Source of the DNA: Actinomyces capricornis | GTDB lineage: Bacteria > Actinomycetota > Actinomycetes > Actinomycetales > Actinomycetaceae | NCBI RefSeq assembly: GCF_019974135.1 | Contig: NZ_AP025017.1 | Span: 2,728,001-2,792,000, forward strand | Reading direction: 5' to 3' | DNA: 64,000 nucleotides | Shown: in pieces, positions 34,551 through 43,892 of the stretch | Numbering within the stretch: the first letter of the stretch is position 1 | Layout of the letters: the number at the start of each line of letters is the position of its first letter | Position numbers and translations under genes: made by a program | The notes under the pieces: model-generated | Seen by the model: only the letters and a program-made list of their open reading frames with translations | Told to the model about the DNA's origin: nothing | Databases searched by the model: none

Positions 34551-35729
34551 ATGGAGACGAGCACCCGCGCATCAGCAGCCCTCGGCGGGATCAGCGCCGA
34601 TATTCACCACCCCCTGGATCGCAGCCTCCTGCCGCGCCTGGTGCGCACCGGGCGCGGCGTGCGGGCGCAACGGCTCGTCTCCGTGGGAGCACGCGCCAGC
34701 CGACCCGGCCCGGGCCTGCGCCTGGCCCCCGGCATCCTGTGGGTGCCCCACGAGGAGGCCTCCCGCTGGCAGCACCAGTACACGCTCTGCCTGGCTCGGG
34801 CGATCACCGCCCAGGCCACCCAGCGCTCCATGCGCTGCCTGAGCCACACTTCGGCCGCCCTCATCCTGGGACTGCCCATGATGAGCCGGGAGCCGGATGT
34901 CTACGTCGCCGTGCCCTCCAGGCCCCGGCAGGTCCGCACCCCGCTGCCGCTGATCGGCGTCCCCTCCAGCGGCCCGCCCCGCCCGCTTCCCGGCCCGGGC
35001 CGCCTGTGCCGGCAGGTCTCCTTGTGGCGCCGCCAACTGGACCTCACCGGCGAGGAGATCGCCGTGGTCAATGGGATGGCCGTCACCAGTGCGCTGCGCA
35101 CCGCCTTCGACTGCGCCTGCGATGAGCCCGCCCACAATGCGCTGGTCATCGCCGACGCCGCGCTGCGACTGGTGTGCCGCCCCCAGCGCCGCCGCCCCTG
35201 GGTGCATGAGCGGACCGAGGCCATGGCCCGCAGGGTCTGGGAGGGGCTTTTCGATCGTCACCCCCGTCGTCGAGGGATATCGCAGGCCCGAGCCGTCCTG
35301 GCCGCGGCCACCCCGATGGCCGACTCCCCGGGGGAGAGTGCGGCTCGCTGGCTGTCCCTGGCGCTGGGACTGACACCGCCCCGCCCCCAGTACCTGATCG
35401 AGACGCGGAGGGGGCAGTACTGGGTGGATCTGTGCTGGCCGGAGCAGGGCATCGTCATCGAGGTCGATGGCCAGGTCAAGTACGAGTCGCCGCAGGACCT
35501 CTGGGAGGAGAAGCGGCGCCAGGACGCGATCCAGGCTCAGGGCTGGACCGTCATGCGCATCACCTACGAGGAGTTCTACGACCTCCTGGCCCTGGCCCAG
35601 CGCATTGAATCGGTCTTCCCGGCCGGCACCGTGACAGCGGCAGTGCCCGCCGCCGGCATGCTCTGGCCCGGCAGGGGGCTCGACGATGGCCTGCCCGAGG
35701 GCTCGATGCTCGCCGCACCGCGCGGGTAG
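34551..35729 (+). CDS. AbiEi-like/DUF559 protein with Vsr-like nuclease domain, inside inverted repeats
   Basis: Protein of 392 residues. The N-terminal part (1-190: SLLPRLVRTGRGVRAQRLVSV, then PGILWVPHEEA) resembles AbiEi-type antitoxin-like winged-helix regions. The C-terminal part (about 265-365) is a DUF559/Vsr-like endonuclease domain: YWVDLCWPEQGIVIEVDGQ with Asp293, Glu304 and Asp306, then EEKRRQDAIQAQGWTVMRIT. The catalytic acidic residues are intact. The gene fills the space between two long inverted repeats and ends 11 bases before the right one. Such proteins occur in many actinobacteria without a proven role; defence or mobility are possibilities, not facts. ATG 34551 has no Shine-Dalgarno; CAACGT six bases upstream may be a -10. 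Confidence 0.8.
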   Translation: METSTRASAALGGISADIHHPLDRSLLPRLVRTGRGVRAQRLVSVGARASRPGPGLRLAPGILWVPHEEASRWQHQYTLCLARAITAQATQRSMRCLSHTSAALILGLPMMSREPDVYVAVPSRPRQVRTPLPLIGVPSSGPPRPLPGPGRLCRQVSLWRRQLDLTGEEIAVVNGMAVTSALRTAFDCACDEPAHNALVIADAALRLVCRPQRRRPWVHERTEAMARRVWEGLFDRHPRRRGISQARAVLAAATPMADSPGESAARWLSLALGLTPPRPQYLIETRRGQYWVDLCWPEQGIVIEVDGQVKYESPQDLWEEKRRQDAIQAQGWTVMRITYEEFYDLLALAQRIESVFPAGTVTAAVPAAGMLWPGRGLDDGLPEGSMLAAPRG

Positions 35730-35739
35730 CGGGACAGGA

Positions 35740-35840
35740 TGCGAGTGCGGGGTGCAGAATGCGATGACCCTGCACTCGCTTTCTGCACCCCGCACTCGCA
35801 TTCTGGGCTGGAGTCTGGGCAGGCGGGTTCTGGGCGGACG
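35740..35840 (-). repeat. Right 101-bp inverted repeat of the DUF559-gene cassette
   Basis: Exact reverse complement of the left repeat apart from lacking one 15-bp unit, so it is 101 rather than 116 bases. It has the same internal 20-bp hairpin arms. The identity over about 100 bases is far beyond what two independent terminators would show. It lies 97 bases before trmI. Confidence 0.9.
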
Positions 35841-35937
35841 GGGCGCGACGCCGTCGGCCGTGGCCCGAACCGCCCCCGCCCTCGCCCGGCGCGCCTGGGG
35901 CCTGGCCAATTCCCCGGGAGGCCATAGACTCCACCTG

Positions 35938-37047
35938 ATGACGTCTAGCAGTCCCAGCGCGCCCAGCCCCCAGGACGCGCTGCCCTCAGCCCACCAGCCC
36001 CTTCCACGCACCGCCACCCAGGACGTCCTGGGCCAGGCGGGGCGCCGTGGCCCCTTCCGCTACGGCGAGCGCCTCCAGGTCACCGACTCCAAGGGCCGCA
36101 AGAGCACCTTCGTCCTGGATGAGCGCGGCTACTTCCAGTCCGTGCGCGGCTCCTTCTACCACCGCGACGTCGTGGGGCTGGCGGAGGGCAGCGTCATCAC
36201 CACCGACACCGGTCACGAGCTCCTCCTGCTGCGCCCCCTGCTGGCCGACTACGTGCTGTCCATGCCGCGCGGCGCCCAGGTGGTCTACGCCAAGGACTCC
36301 GGCCAGATCATCGCCCTGGGCGACATCTTCCCCGGCGCCCGCGTCCTGGAGGCGGGAGTGGGCTCGGGGGCGCTGACCATGAACCTGCTCTCGGCCATCG
36401 GCCACAGCGGGCGCCTGATCTCCATCGAGCGGCGCGAGGACTTCGCCCATATCGCCGCCTCCAACGTCGACTCCTGGTTCGGCGGCCACCACCCCGCCTG
36501 GGAGCTGCGCACCGGGGACTTCGCCGACGTCGTGGAGGCCTGCGTGGAGCCGGCCAGCATCGACCGCATCGTGCTGGACATGCTCGCCCCCTGGGAGAAC
36601 GTCGAGGCCGGTGCCCGCGCCCTGGCCCCCGGCGGGGTGTACCTGGCCTACGTGGCCACCGTCACCCAGCTCTCCCGCACCGTGGAGGCCCTGCGCCACA
36701 GCGGCCTGTTCACCGAGCCCGAGTCCTGGGAGTCCATGGTGCGCACCTGGAACGTCGACGGCCTGGCGGTGCGCCCCGACCACCGCATGGTCGCCCACAC
36801 CGGCTTCCTCCTGTCCGCCCGCCGTCTGGCCCCGGGCTCCCAGCCCCTGACGCGCAAGCGGCCGCCTGCCCGCGGCGCCTACGACGAGGGCGGCTACTGG
36901 CTGCCCGAGGATGTCAAGGAGCGCACCAGCACCGACAAGAAGGTCCGCCGCGTCCTGCGCGACACCCGCGCCAAGCAGCCCGACGACGCCACCCCCGTCC
37001 TGCCCGGGACCCCGCAGCCAGCCCAGAGCGGAGGCAGCCATGACTGA
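35938..37047 (+). CDS. trmI: tRNA (adenine(58)-N1)-methyltransferase TrmI
   Basis: Rossmann-fold methyltransferase of 369 residues that makes m1A58 in the T loop of tRNAs. Motif I VLEAGVGSGALT starts at 136, followed by LISIERREDFA and VLDMLAPWENVE. GPFRYGERLQVTD and YAKDSGQIIALGDIFPG are typical of actinobacterial TrmI. TAGACT at 35925-35930 lies seven bases before ATG 35938, a leaderless start. It overlaps arc by eight bases; a trmI neighbour is usual at the head of pupylation loci. Confidence 0.93.
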   Translation: MTSSSPSAPSPQDALPSAHQPLPRTATQDVLGQAGRRGPFRYGERLQVTDSKGRKSTFVLDERGYFQSVRGSFYHRDVVGLAEGSVITTDTGHELLLLRPLLADYVLSMPRGAQVVYAKDSGQIIALGDIFPGARVLEAGVGSGALTMNLLSAIGHSGRLISIERREDFAHIAASNVDSWFGGHHPAWELRTGDFADVVEACVEPASIDRIVLDMLAPWENVEAGARALAPGGVYLAYVATVTQLSRTVEALRHSGLFTEPESWESMVRTWNVDGLAVRPDHRMVAHTGFLLSARRLAPGSQPLTRKRPPARGAYDEGGYWLPEDVKERTSTDKKVRRVLRDTRAKQPDDATPVLPGTPQPAQSGGSHD

Positions 37048-38764
37048 CGCCAGCGACCACCGCAGCCCGGCCGAGGCAGCCCGGAGCCGGGGCCGCGGCG
37101 ACCAGGACTTCGCCAGCCACCAGCTGCGCGAGGCCCGCGCCGAGGCCGTGAGCCTGAGCGCCAAGAACGAGCGCCTCGTCGCCGCCCTGACCAGCGCCCG
37201 CGAGCGCATCGCCGAGCTCGGCGCCCAGCTCGACGAGGTCACCCTGCCGCCGGTGACCCTCGGCCTGCTCACCAGCCTGCCGACCGCCAGTGCGCCGCGG
37301 GGCGGGGCGGGGCGGGGCCGCGAATCGGAGGATGACCACAGGCCCCGCGAGGTGGGGGTCAACCTCTCGGGGCGCCACATGCACCTGGGGGTCCACCCCA
37401 GCGTGCCCCAGGAGGACCTCCAGGTGGGCAGGACCGTGGCCGTCAACGACCAGCTCCTCGTGGTCGACACCCTCCCGCCGCCCCAGACCGGTGAGACGGT
37501 CACCCTCGATGAGGTCCTGGGCCCCACCCGGGTGCTGGCCACCAGCGCCTCGGGTTCCGAGCGGGTCCTGACCCTGGCCTCCCACCTGGATGCCGCCGGT
37601 CTCAAGCCCGGTGACACCCTGGCCGCCGACCTGCGGGCCGACGTGGTCACGGCGGTGGTCGAGCGCACGAGTGTCGAGCAGCTGGTGGTCACCGAGACCC
37701 CGGATGTCTCCTGGGAGGACATCGGTGGCCTGGGCGCCCAGATCCAGGAGATCCGCGACGCCCTGGAGCTGCCCTTCAAGCACCCCGGCCTCTACCGCTC
37801 CTACGGGCTGCGCCCGCCCAAGGGCCTGCTGCTCTACGGGCCCCCCGGATGCGGCAAGACGCTCATCGCCAAGGCCGTGGCCACCTCCCTGGCCTCGACC
37901 ACTCATGGGAGCTCGCGCAGCCCCGCCTTCCTCAACATCAAGGGGCCCGAGCTGCTGAGCAAGTTCGTGGGGGAGACCGAGCGCCAGATCCGGGCGATCT
38001 TCGAGCAGGCCCGCAAGGCCGCCGCCGAGGACCGGCCCGTGGTGGTGTTCTTCGACGAGATGGAGGCCCTGTTCCGCACTCGGGGCACCGGGGTGTCCAA
38101 TGATGTGGAGACCACGATCGTGCCCCAGGTGCTGGCCGAGATCGACGGCGTGGAGGCCCTGCGCAATGTGCTCATCATCGGGGCCTCCAACCGGGAGGAC
38201 ATGATCGACCCCGCGGTCCTGCGGCCCGGGCGCCTGGATCTGAAGATCCGCATCGAGCGCCCCGACGCCGTGGGGGCTGAGGAGATCCTGGCCAAGCACC
38301 TGACCGCCGAGCTCCCCCTGGATCCCGCCGAGCTGGCGGCACGCAAGGGGGACCGGGCGGCCACGGCCGCGGCCCTGCGGCGCGCCGCTATCGACGCCCT
38401 GTACGCCAAGACCGCCGGGACCGCCGTCCTGGAGGTCGTCTACGTCGACGGGACCATCGAGACCCTGCACCTGTCGGACCTGGTCAGTGGGGCGATGCTC
38501 GCCGCCGTGGTGGCCAGGGCCAAGACCGCCTCCATCAAGGACGAGCTGGCCGGGGGCAGTGGCGGCCTGAGCACGGCCCGGGTCCTGGAGGCGGTGACCG
38601 CCGAGGCCCGTCGCAGTGAGGAGGTCACCGGGGCCAACACCCCCGAGGGCTGGACGCGCGTCCTGGGCGGCAGGCGCGGGGTGGTGCGCAGCGTGCGGCG
38701 CCTGGGCCCGCGGCCCACGGGGACCCAGGGCCGGCGGCCCGGTGGGACGCAGGTGCGGCGATGA
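37040..38764 (+). CDS. arc: ARC/Mpa AAA ATPase of the pupylation system
   Basis: Ring-forming ATPase of 574 residues that recognises Pup and unfolds tagged proteins. An N-terminal coiled coil (about 26-65), tandem OB folds (about 85-215) and one AAA domain are visible. Walker A is GPPGCGKT at 267-274, Walker B ends in Asp339-Glu340 (FFDEMEALFRTRG). The C-terminus ends in an Arg/Gly/Thr-rich stretch (GTQVRR) without the GQYL-type motif that opens the 20S proteasome gate. It is coupled to trmI (8-base overlap) and dop (ATGA overlap). No proteasome genes accompany it. Confidence 0.93.
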   Translation: MTDASDHRSPAEAARSRGRGDQDFASHQLREARAEAVSLSAKNERLVAALTSARERIAELGAQLDEVTLPPVTLGLLTSLPTASAPRGGAGRGRESEDDHRPREVGVNLSGRHMHLGVHPSVPQEDLQVGRTVAVNDQLLVVDTLPPPQTGETVTLDEVLGPTRVLATSASGSERVLTLASHLDAAGLKPGDTLAADLRADVVTAVVERTSVEQLVVTETPDVSWEDIGGLGAQIQEIRDALELPFKHPGLYRSYGLRPPKGLLLYGPPGCGKTLIAKAVATSLASTTHGSSRSPAFLNIKGPELLSKFVGETERQIRAIFEQARKAAAEDRPVVVFFDEMEALFRTRGTGVSNDVETTIVPQVLAEIDGVEALRNVLIIGASNREDMIDPAVLRPGRLDLKIRIERPDAVGAEEILAKHLTAELPLDPAELAARKGDRAATAAALRRAAIDALYAKTAGTAVLEVVYVDGTIETLHLSDLVSGAMLAAVVARAKTASIKDELAGGSGGLSTARVLEAVTAEARRSEEVTGANTPEGWTRVLGGRRGVVRSVRRLGPRPTGTQGRRPGGTQVRR

Positions 38765-40485
38765 GCGGCAGTGCGCTGGGGCCGGTGCGGCGCCCCGTGG
38801 GCCTGGAGACCGAGTACGGGGTGCTGGGCCAGCCCGGGGCCGGGGGCGGCCCCAACAGCCCTGGCATCCCCTCCGCCCCCGCCAACCCCATGGTCATGGC
38901 CTCCCAGATCGTCCAGGCCTATGCGGTGCGCTCACGAGCGGGCCTGGTAGGGCCCGATGGCCGGAGCGCTCCGGCGGTGCGCTGGGACTATGAGGGGGAG
39001 GACCCGCTGGCGGACATGCGCGGAGGCCGCCTGGATCGCGCCGACGCCGACCCCAGCCAGCTCACCGACGACCCCGAGCGCCCCGCGCCGAGCGCCGCCC
39101 CGCCCTGGGGGGACCGCCCCCGCCCCAGCGCCGAGGAGGCGAACCTGCCCCGGGCCACCACCGCGGTGCTGCCCAACGGGGCGCGCCTCTACGTCGATCA
39201 CGCCCACCCCGAGTACTCCTCGCCCGAGGTGCTCACCCCCCGCGACGCCCTGGTGTGGGACCGGGCCGGGGAGGTCATCGCCAGGCGCGCCATGGCCGCC
39301 CATCTCCGGGACCTTCCCGGTCAGGAGATCGTGCTGTACAAGAACAATGTCGATGGCAAGGGCGCCTCCTACGGCTCCCACGAGAACTACCTGGTGGAGC
39401 GCTCGGTGCCCTTCGCCTCCCTGGCCGCGGGCCTGACCCCCTTCCTGGTCACCCGCCCCGTCATGGTGGGCGCCGGGCGCGTGGGCCTGGGGCAGCGCAG
39501 CCAGGAGCCCGGCTTCCAGATCAGCCAGCGCGCCGACTACATCGAGTCCGCCATCGGGCTGCAGACCACCTTCAACCGGCCCATCATCAACACCCGGGAT
39601 GAGCCCCATGCCGACGCCGGCCGCTTCCGCCGCCTGCATGTCATCAACGGCGACGCCAACCGCTTCGATGTGCCCATCTACCTCAAGGTCGCCTCCACCA
39701 GCCTCATGCTGTGGCTCCTGGAGCACTCCCATCGCCTGGGGCGGGGCCTGGGCGCCCTGGAGGGCCTGGAATTGTGCGGGGATGCGGTGGAGGAGTGCTG
39801 GGCGGTCTCCCATGACACGGCGCTGACCCACCACCTGGCCACCCGCAGCGGCCCCATGACGGCCCTGGAGATCCAGCGGGCCTGCCTGGCGGCCGTCGAG
39901 GAGGTGGTGCGCCAGGGCTGCGGGGGCGCCGATGGCGCTGGTGGGGTCGCCGAGCACGCAGCGGATCAGGCGGATGCGGCCCTGTCGGTGTGGCGCCAGT
40001 GCCTGGACGCCCTGGAGCAGTGGGCGGCCCGGCGCAGCGGCCCGGCCCCCGCCCTGGTGGAGTGGGTGGCCAAGCTCGAGCTGTGCGAGGCCATGCGGGC
40101 CCGCTCGGGCACGGGCTGGGACGACCCCCGCCTGGCGGCCCTGGACATCCAGTGGGCCGACCTGCGGGAGGGCAGGTCGGTGGTGGACAAGCTCGACGCC
40201 GCCGGCCGCATCCACCGCCTGGTCAACCCCGATGAGGTCGAGGCCGCGGCCGATACCCCGCCCCGGGGCACCAGGGCCGCGGTCCGTGGCGCCGCCGTGG
40301 CCCACCAGCCCGCCGTCGTGGCGGCCTCCTGGACCTCCCTGGTCCTGGACCCGCCCGGCCGTCCCAGCCTCCTGCGCCTGGAGCTTCCCGGGGCGGTGGC
40401 CCTCAGCGACGATGAGACCGCCGCCATGATCGAGGCGATTGGTCGAGCGGCGCAGCCTGGGGGAGACTTGCCCCCACAGGACTGA
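38761..40485 (+). CDS. dop: Dop, Pup deamidase/depupylase
   Basis: Carboxylate-amine-ligase-fold enzyme of 574 residues that deamidates the C-terminal Gln of Pup and also removes Pup from targets. RPVGLETEYGVLG opens the ATP/Mg site, the long insertion after it (about 70-130) is the Dop loop, and HAHPEYSSPEVLTP, YKNNVDGKGASYGSHENYL and INTRDEPHAD are shared with PafA. Position between arc and pup, plus the insertion, separates it from PafA. Deamidase activity is needed here because this Pup ends in Gln. Confidence 0.92.
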   Translation: MSGSALGPVRRPVGLETEYGVLGQPGAGGGPNSPGIPSAPANPMVMASQIVQAYAVRSRAGLVGPDGRSAPAVRWDYEGEDPLADMRGGRLDRADADPSQLTDDPERPAPSAAPPWGDRPRPSAEEANLPRATTAVLPNGARLYVDHAHPEYSSPEVLTPRDALVWDRAGEVIARRAMAAHLRDLPGQEIVLYKNNVDGKGASYGSHENYLVERSVPFASLAAGLTPFLVTRPVMVGAGRVGLGQRSQEPGFQISQRADYIESAIGLQTTFNRPIINTRDEPHADAGRFRRLHVINGDANRFDVPIYLKVASTSLMLWLLEHSHRLGRGLGALEGLELCGDAVEECWAVSHDTALTHHLATRSGPMTALEIQRACLAAVEEVVRQGCGGADGAGGVAEHAADQADAALSVWRQCLDALEQWAARRSGPAPALVEWVAKLELCEAMRARSGTGWDDPRLAALDIQWADLREGRSVVDKLDAAGRIHRLVNPDEVEAAADTPPRGTRAAVRGAAVAHQPAVVAASWTSLVLDPPGRPSLLRLELPGAVALSDDETAAMIEAIGRAAQPGGDLPPQD

Positions 40486-40520
40486 TCGAGGCCCCAGGCA
40501 CAGCCCAGGAGGACAGCACC

Positions 40521-40721
40521 ATGACACCCGTGACGCCGCAGACCGCAGGGCAGGGACGCATCCAGGCCGCCGGTGGCCCCGAGGCCCCCCAGGACGACGC
40601 CGTCACGGGCGCCCAGGTGCAGGTCACCGGCGTGGATGAGATCCTCGACGAGATCGACTCCGTCATCGAGACCAATGCGGCGGCCTTCGTCCAAGGATTC
40701 GTCCAGAAGGGCGGCCAGTGA
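40521..40721 (+). CDS. pup: Prokaryotic ubiquitin-like protein Pup
   Basis: Tagging protein of 66 residues ending in Gly-Gly-Gln, so it must be deamidated by Dop to the Glu form before ligation. The C-terminal half (VTGVDEILDEIDSVIE, then NAAAFVQGFVQKGGQ) matches the ARC-binding helix and ligation tail of Pup; the N-terminal 30 residues are Gln/Gly/Pro-rich and disordered-looking. AGGAGG lies ten bases before ATG 40521. Its stop overlaps the pafA start as GTGA. Confidence 0.95.
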   Translation: MTPVTPQTAGQGRIQAAGGPEAPQDDAVTGAQVQVTGVDEILDEIDSVIETNAAAFVQGFVQKGGQ

Positions 40722-42154
40722 GGATGAGCGGCTCACGCCCCACGGCACGCCGCATTATCGGGATCGAGACCGAGTACGGCATCACCTGCGCCTCGGGCAC
40801 GGCAGGCCCGCCGCCCATGGACGCCGACCAGGCCGCCCGGGCCCTGTTCGACCCCATCATCCAGCGCGGGCGCTCCTCCAATGTCTTCACCCGCTCCGGG
40901 GGGCGCCTCTACCTCGACGTCGGCTCCCACCCCGAGTACGCCACCGCCGAGTGCGACCGCCTGGAGGACCTGCTGGCCCAGGACCGCGCCGGCGACCTCA
41001 TCATGGCCGACCTGGCCGACCAGGCCAATGCGCGCCTGGAGGACAGGGGCGTGACCGGGCGCATCCACCTGCTGAAGAACAACCTGGACGCCGAGGGCAA
41101 CGGCTTCGGCTGCCACGAGAACTACCTGGTGCGCCGCTCGGGGAGCTTCTGGCAGGACGCCCAGACCCTGGTGCCCCACCTGGTCACCCGCCAGATCCTC
41201 GTGGGGGCCGGGCACATCGCCCCCGATGCGCGCGGGCGGGCGCGCTACTGCTTCTCCCAGCGCGCCGATCAGACCTGGGAGGCGCTCTCGGCGGCTACCA
41301 CCCGGGCCCGCCCCATGATCAACACCCGCGATGAGCCGCACGCCGACGCCGAGCGCTACCGGCGGATGCACATCATCGTCGGGGACTCCAGCATCGCCCA
41401 GGGCTCCACCCTGCTCAAGGCCGGGGCCATGGATCTGCTGCTGGACTACCTGGAGTCCGGCGGTGACCTGTCCGACCTGGCCCTGGCCGAGCCCATGCGC
41501 GCCATCCGGGAGGTCAGCAGCGACCTGAGGGCCGCTGTGGCCCTGGAGCTGGCCGATGGGAGAACCATCACTCCGGTCGACCTGCAGCACGAGCACCTGG
41601 AGCGGGTCACCGCCCACGTCCAGGCCGAGCTCGACCCCACCGACCTGCAGCGCCAGGTCCTCGACCTGTGGGGCCGGGGCCTGGAGGCGGTGCGCTCGGG
41701 CCGGTATGAGGCCGTGGCCGCGGAGCTGGACTGGGCGGCCAAGCTCCAGCTGCTCACCCGCTACACCCAGCGCACCGGCGCCCGGCTCGATGATCCGCGG
41801 GTGGCCCGACTCGCTCTGGCCTACCACGACGTCACCAGTGGGGAGGGGCTGCGGCCCCGCCTGGAGCGGGCGGGGCTGCTGCGCCGCTACATCGACCAGG
41901 AGGCCTGCCGGGCGGCGGTGACCCGGCCGCCCGCCACCACGCGCGCCCGCCTGCGGGGCGCGGCCGTGGCCCGTGCCGAGGACCTGCGCCTGGACCTCAG
42001 TGTGGACTGGGTGAGCCTGAGGCTGGACGACGGCGTCTGCCGCCCCGTCAGCCTGACCGACCCCTTCCGGGCTGTTGATGAGCGTGTCGATGCGCTCCTG
42101 GCGGCCATGGATGACCGGGGTCTCGACCCCGGTGCCGGGATGCGGCCAGCATGA
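40718..42154 (+). CDS. pafA: PafA, Pup-protein ligase
   Basis: Ligase of 478 residues joining the C-terminal Glu of Pup to lysines of target proteins with ATP. RRIIGIETEYGITCA, SHPEYATAECD, LKNNLDAEGNGFGCHENYL and INTRDEPHADAERYRRMHII are family signatures. It lacks the long loop of Dop after the first motif. GTG 40718 overlaps the pup stop; ATG 40724 is an alternative start two codons later. In proteasome-bearing actinobacteria prcB and prcA lie between pup and pafA; here there is no gap at all. Confidence 0.93.
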   Translation: MRMSGSRPTARRIIGIETEYGITCASGTAGPPPMDADQAARALFDPIIQRGRSSNVFTRSGGRLYLDVGSHPEYATAECDRLEDLLAQDRAGDLIMADLADQANARLEDRGVTGRIHLLKNNLDAEGNGFGCHENYLVRRSGSFWQDAQTLVPHLVTRQILVGAGHIAPDARGRARYCFSQRADQTWEALSAATTRARPMINTRDEPHADAERYRRMHIIVGDSSIAQGSTLLKAGAMDLLLDYLESGGDLSDLALAEPMRAIREVSSDLRAAVALELADGRTITPVDLQHEHLERVTAHVQAELDPTDLQRQVLDLWGRGLEAVRSGRYEAVAAELDWAAKLQLLTRYTQRTGARLDDPRVARLALAYHDVTSGEGLRPRLERAGLLRRYIDQEACRAAVTRPPATTRARLRGAAVARAEDLRLDLSVDWVSLRLDDGVCRPVSLTDPFRAVDERVDALLAAMDDRGLDPGAGMRPA

Positions 42155-42161
42155 TGAGAAG

Positions 42162-43892
42162 ATGCATCCGATGAGCAGCACACCGAGCACGCCCCCGGGG
42201 GCCGACGGCCCGCCGTTGACCCGTCGTCAGCGGCGCGCCCTGGAGCGCGCCCAGGAGGAGGCCCAGCGCGCCAGCACCGGCCAGGTGCCGCTCCAGCAGC
42301 AGGCTCAGGGCCCGGGGCGGGCTCAGCAGCCCGCATCGCAGTCGGCCAGCGCCACCTGGAAGCCCTCGGCGACAGACATGCCCGCGGTCCGCAAGCCCGC
42401 CGCGCAGGCCCGCGCCCAGGGCCGGCCCGCACCCCAGGCCCGGTCGGGCGCGACACCCGCCTCAGCGGTCGGCGCTGCACCTGCCTCGGCGGCTGGTGGG
42501 GCCGTGGCCTGGAAGCCGGTTGCGCCCGCCCGGCCTGCCGCGCCACCGGCGGCTCAGCCCGCTCCGGCCGCCCGCCCGGTTCCCGAGGCCCGGCCCGCTC
42601 CGGCCGGCCGGCCCACTCCAGTTGCCCAGCCCGTTCCTGTCACTGCTGGGCCCGCCGCGCCGTCCCCGGTGCCGGCATCCCCGGAGCCGGCCCCCCGGGA
42701 CCGGATGCCCCGGGGCTCCGGGCCCCAGGAGGAGGCGCAGGCCCCGCAGGAACCGCAGGCCCTGGAGCCCGCCGCGGCCACCGGCCCCCAGAAGGCCATC
42801 GGGGCGGCCCTGGGCAGGCGGCCCCGGGGCCTGCTGGCCATCGCCCTGGCCGGCGTCGTCGTCCTGGTCATGGTGCTCGGGCCGCTGGCCGTGAAGAACC
42901 TCGGACTGCGCGGCGAGCAGGGGCAGGCCAGCGCCCAGGCCCTGGAGACGGTCCTGTCGGGCGACGACCCCCTGGAGTCCGTCGTCGAGGTCGCCGGGAG
43001 GCCGGGCGTGGTGCCCGTGGTCTCCCTCAAGGGGGCCCTGACCCCGGCCACCTCCCTGCACGAGGACCTCCTGGTGGAGGGCACCGGCCGCACCGTGAGC
43101 CAGGGCGACGCCGTCCTGCTGTCGATCTCCACCTTCTCCGGGCTCGACGGGCGCAACACCACCGGCACCGAGACAGGGGCCTCCCTGCGCACGGTCATGC
43201 TCGATGACGCCCTGGGCGAGGAGCTCGACAAGGCCATCGAGGGCAAGACCGAGGGCTCCCGGGTGGTGCTGCGCGCCCCCCACGAGGAGGACGGGGAGCT
43301 GACCACCGAGATCACCGTGATCGACATCCTTCCCACCGTGGCCACCGGGGAGGAGCGCGAGCCCACCAGCGGCATGCCGGCGGTGACCATCGACAAGGAC
43401 GGCGCGGCCCAGATCTCAGTCCAGGGGCTCTCCGCACCCACCACCTCCAGTATCACCACCCTCGTCCAGGGCCAGGGGCCGCAGGTGGGCAGGGACGACC
43501 TGCTCATCGCCCGCTACTCCATCGTCAACTGGTCCACCGGCCAGGTCTCGGGCACCTCCGCCTACGGCACCACCGTTCTGCCGCGCTCCATCGACATGAG
43601 GAACACCCTGGCCGGGGTCTCCCAGCTGCTGGTCGATGTGCCCGTGGGCTCACGGGTGGTCCTGGCCCTGCCCGCCGATCAGGCGCGGGGGGAGGACGCG
43701 GTGGCCGTGGTCATCGACGTGCTGGCCATCGCCTCGCGCGACGACGCCCCGGCCACCGTCCCGGCCACCGAGCCCGCCGCCCCCACGGCCACACCGACCG
43801 CGCCCCCAACGGCCGCCCCCACCGCCACGCCCGCAGCCCTGCCCGAGGCCACGCCCGAGGCCACTGCCGCTTCCGGAGAGGAGAGGCCATGA
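42162..43892 (+). CDS. Membrane-anchored FKBP-type peptidyl-prolyl isomerase
   Basis: Protein of about 576 residues. A cytosolic, Pro/Ala-rich and disordered N-terminus of some 210 residues ([17 protein letters not shown] near the start) precedes one transmembrane helix (about 222-245), then extracellular FKBP-like domains: [19 protein letters not shown], and a second similar unit with [16 protein letters not shown] and [16 protein letters not shown] Thr/Ala/Pro tail follows. An FKBP gene after pafA is common in actinobacteria. The start could also be ATG 42171. It overlaps hisF by four bases. Confidence 0.82.
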   Translation: MHPMSSTPSTPPGADGPPLTRRQRRALERAQEEAQRASTGQVPLQQQAQGPGRAQQPASQSASATWKPSATDMPAVRKPAAQARAQGRPAPQARSGATPASAVGAAPASAAGGAVAWKPVAPARPAAPPAAQPAPAARPVPEARPAPAGRPTPVAQPVPVTAGPAAPSPVPASPEPAPRDRMPRGSGPQEEAQAPQEPQALEPAAATGPQKAIGAALGRRPRGLLAIALAGVVVLVMVLGPLAVKNLGLRGEQGQASAQALETVLSGDDPLESVVEVAGRPGVVPVVSLKGALTPATSLHEDLLVEGTGRTVSQGDAVLLSISTFSGLDGRNTTGTETGASLRTVMLDDALGEELDKAIEGKTEGSRVVLRAPHEEDGELTTEITVIDILPTVATGEEREPTSGMPAVTIDKDGAAQISVQGLSAPTTSSITTLVQGQGPQVGRDDLLIARYSIVNWSTGQVSGTSAYGTTVLPRSIDMRNTLAGVSQLLVDVPVGSRVVLALPADQARGEDAVAVVIDVLAIASRDDAPATVPATEPAAPTATPTAPPTAAPTATPAALPEATPEATAASGEERP

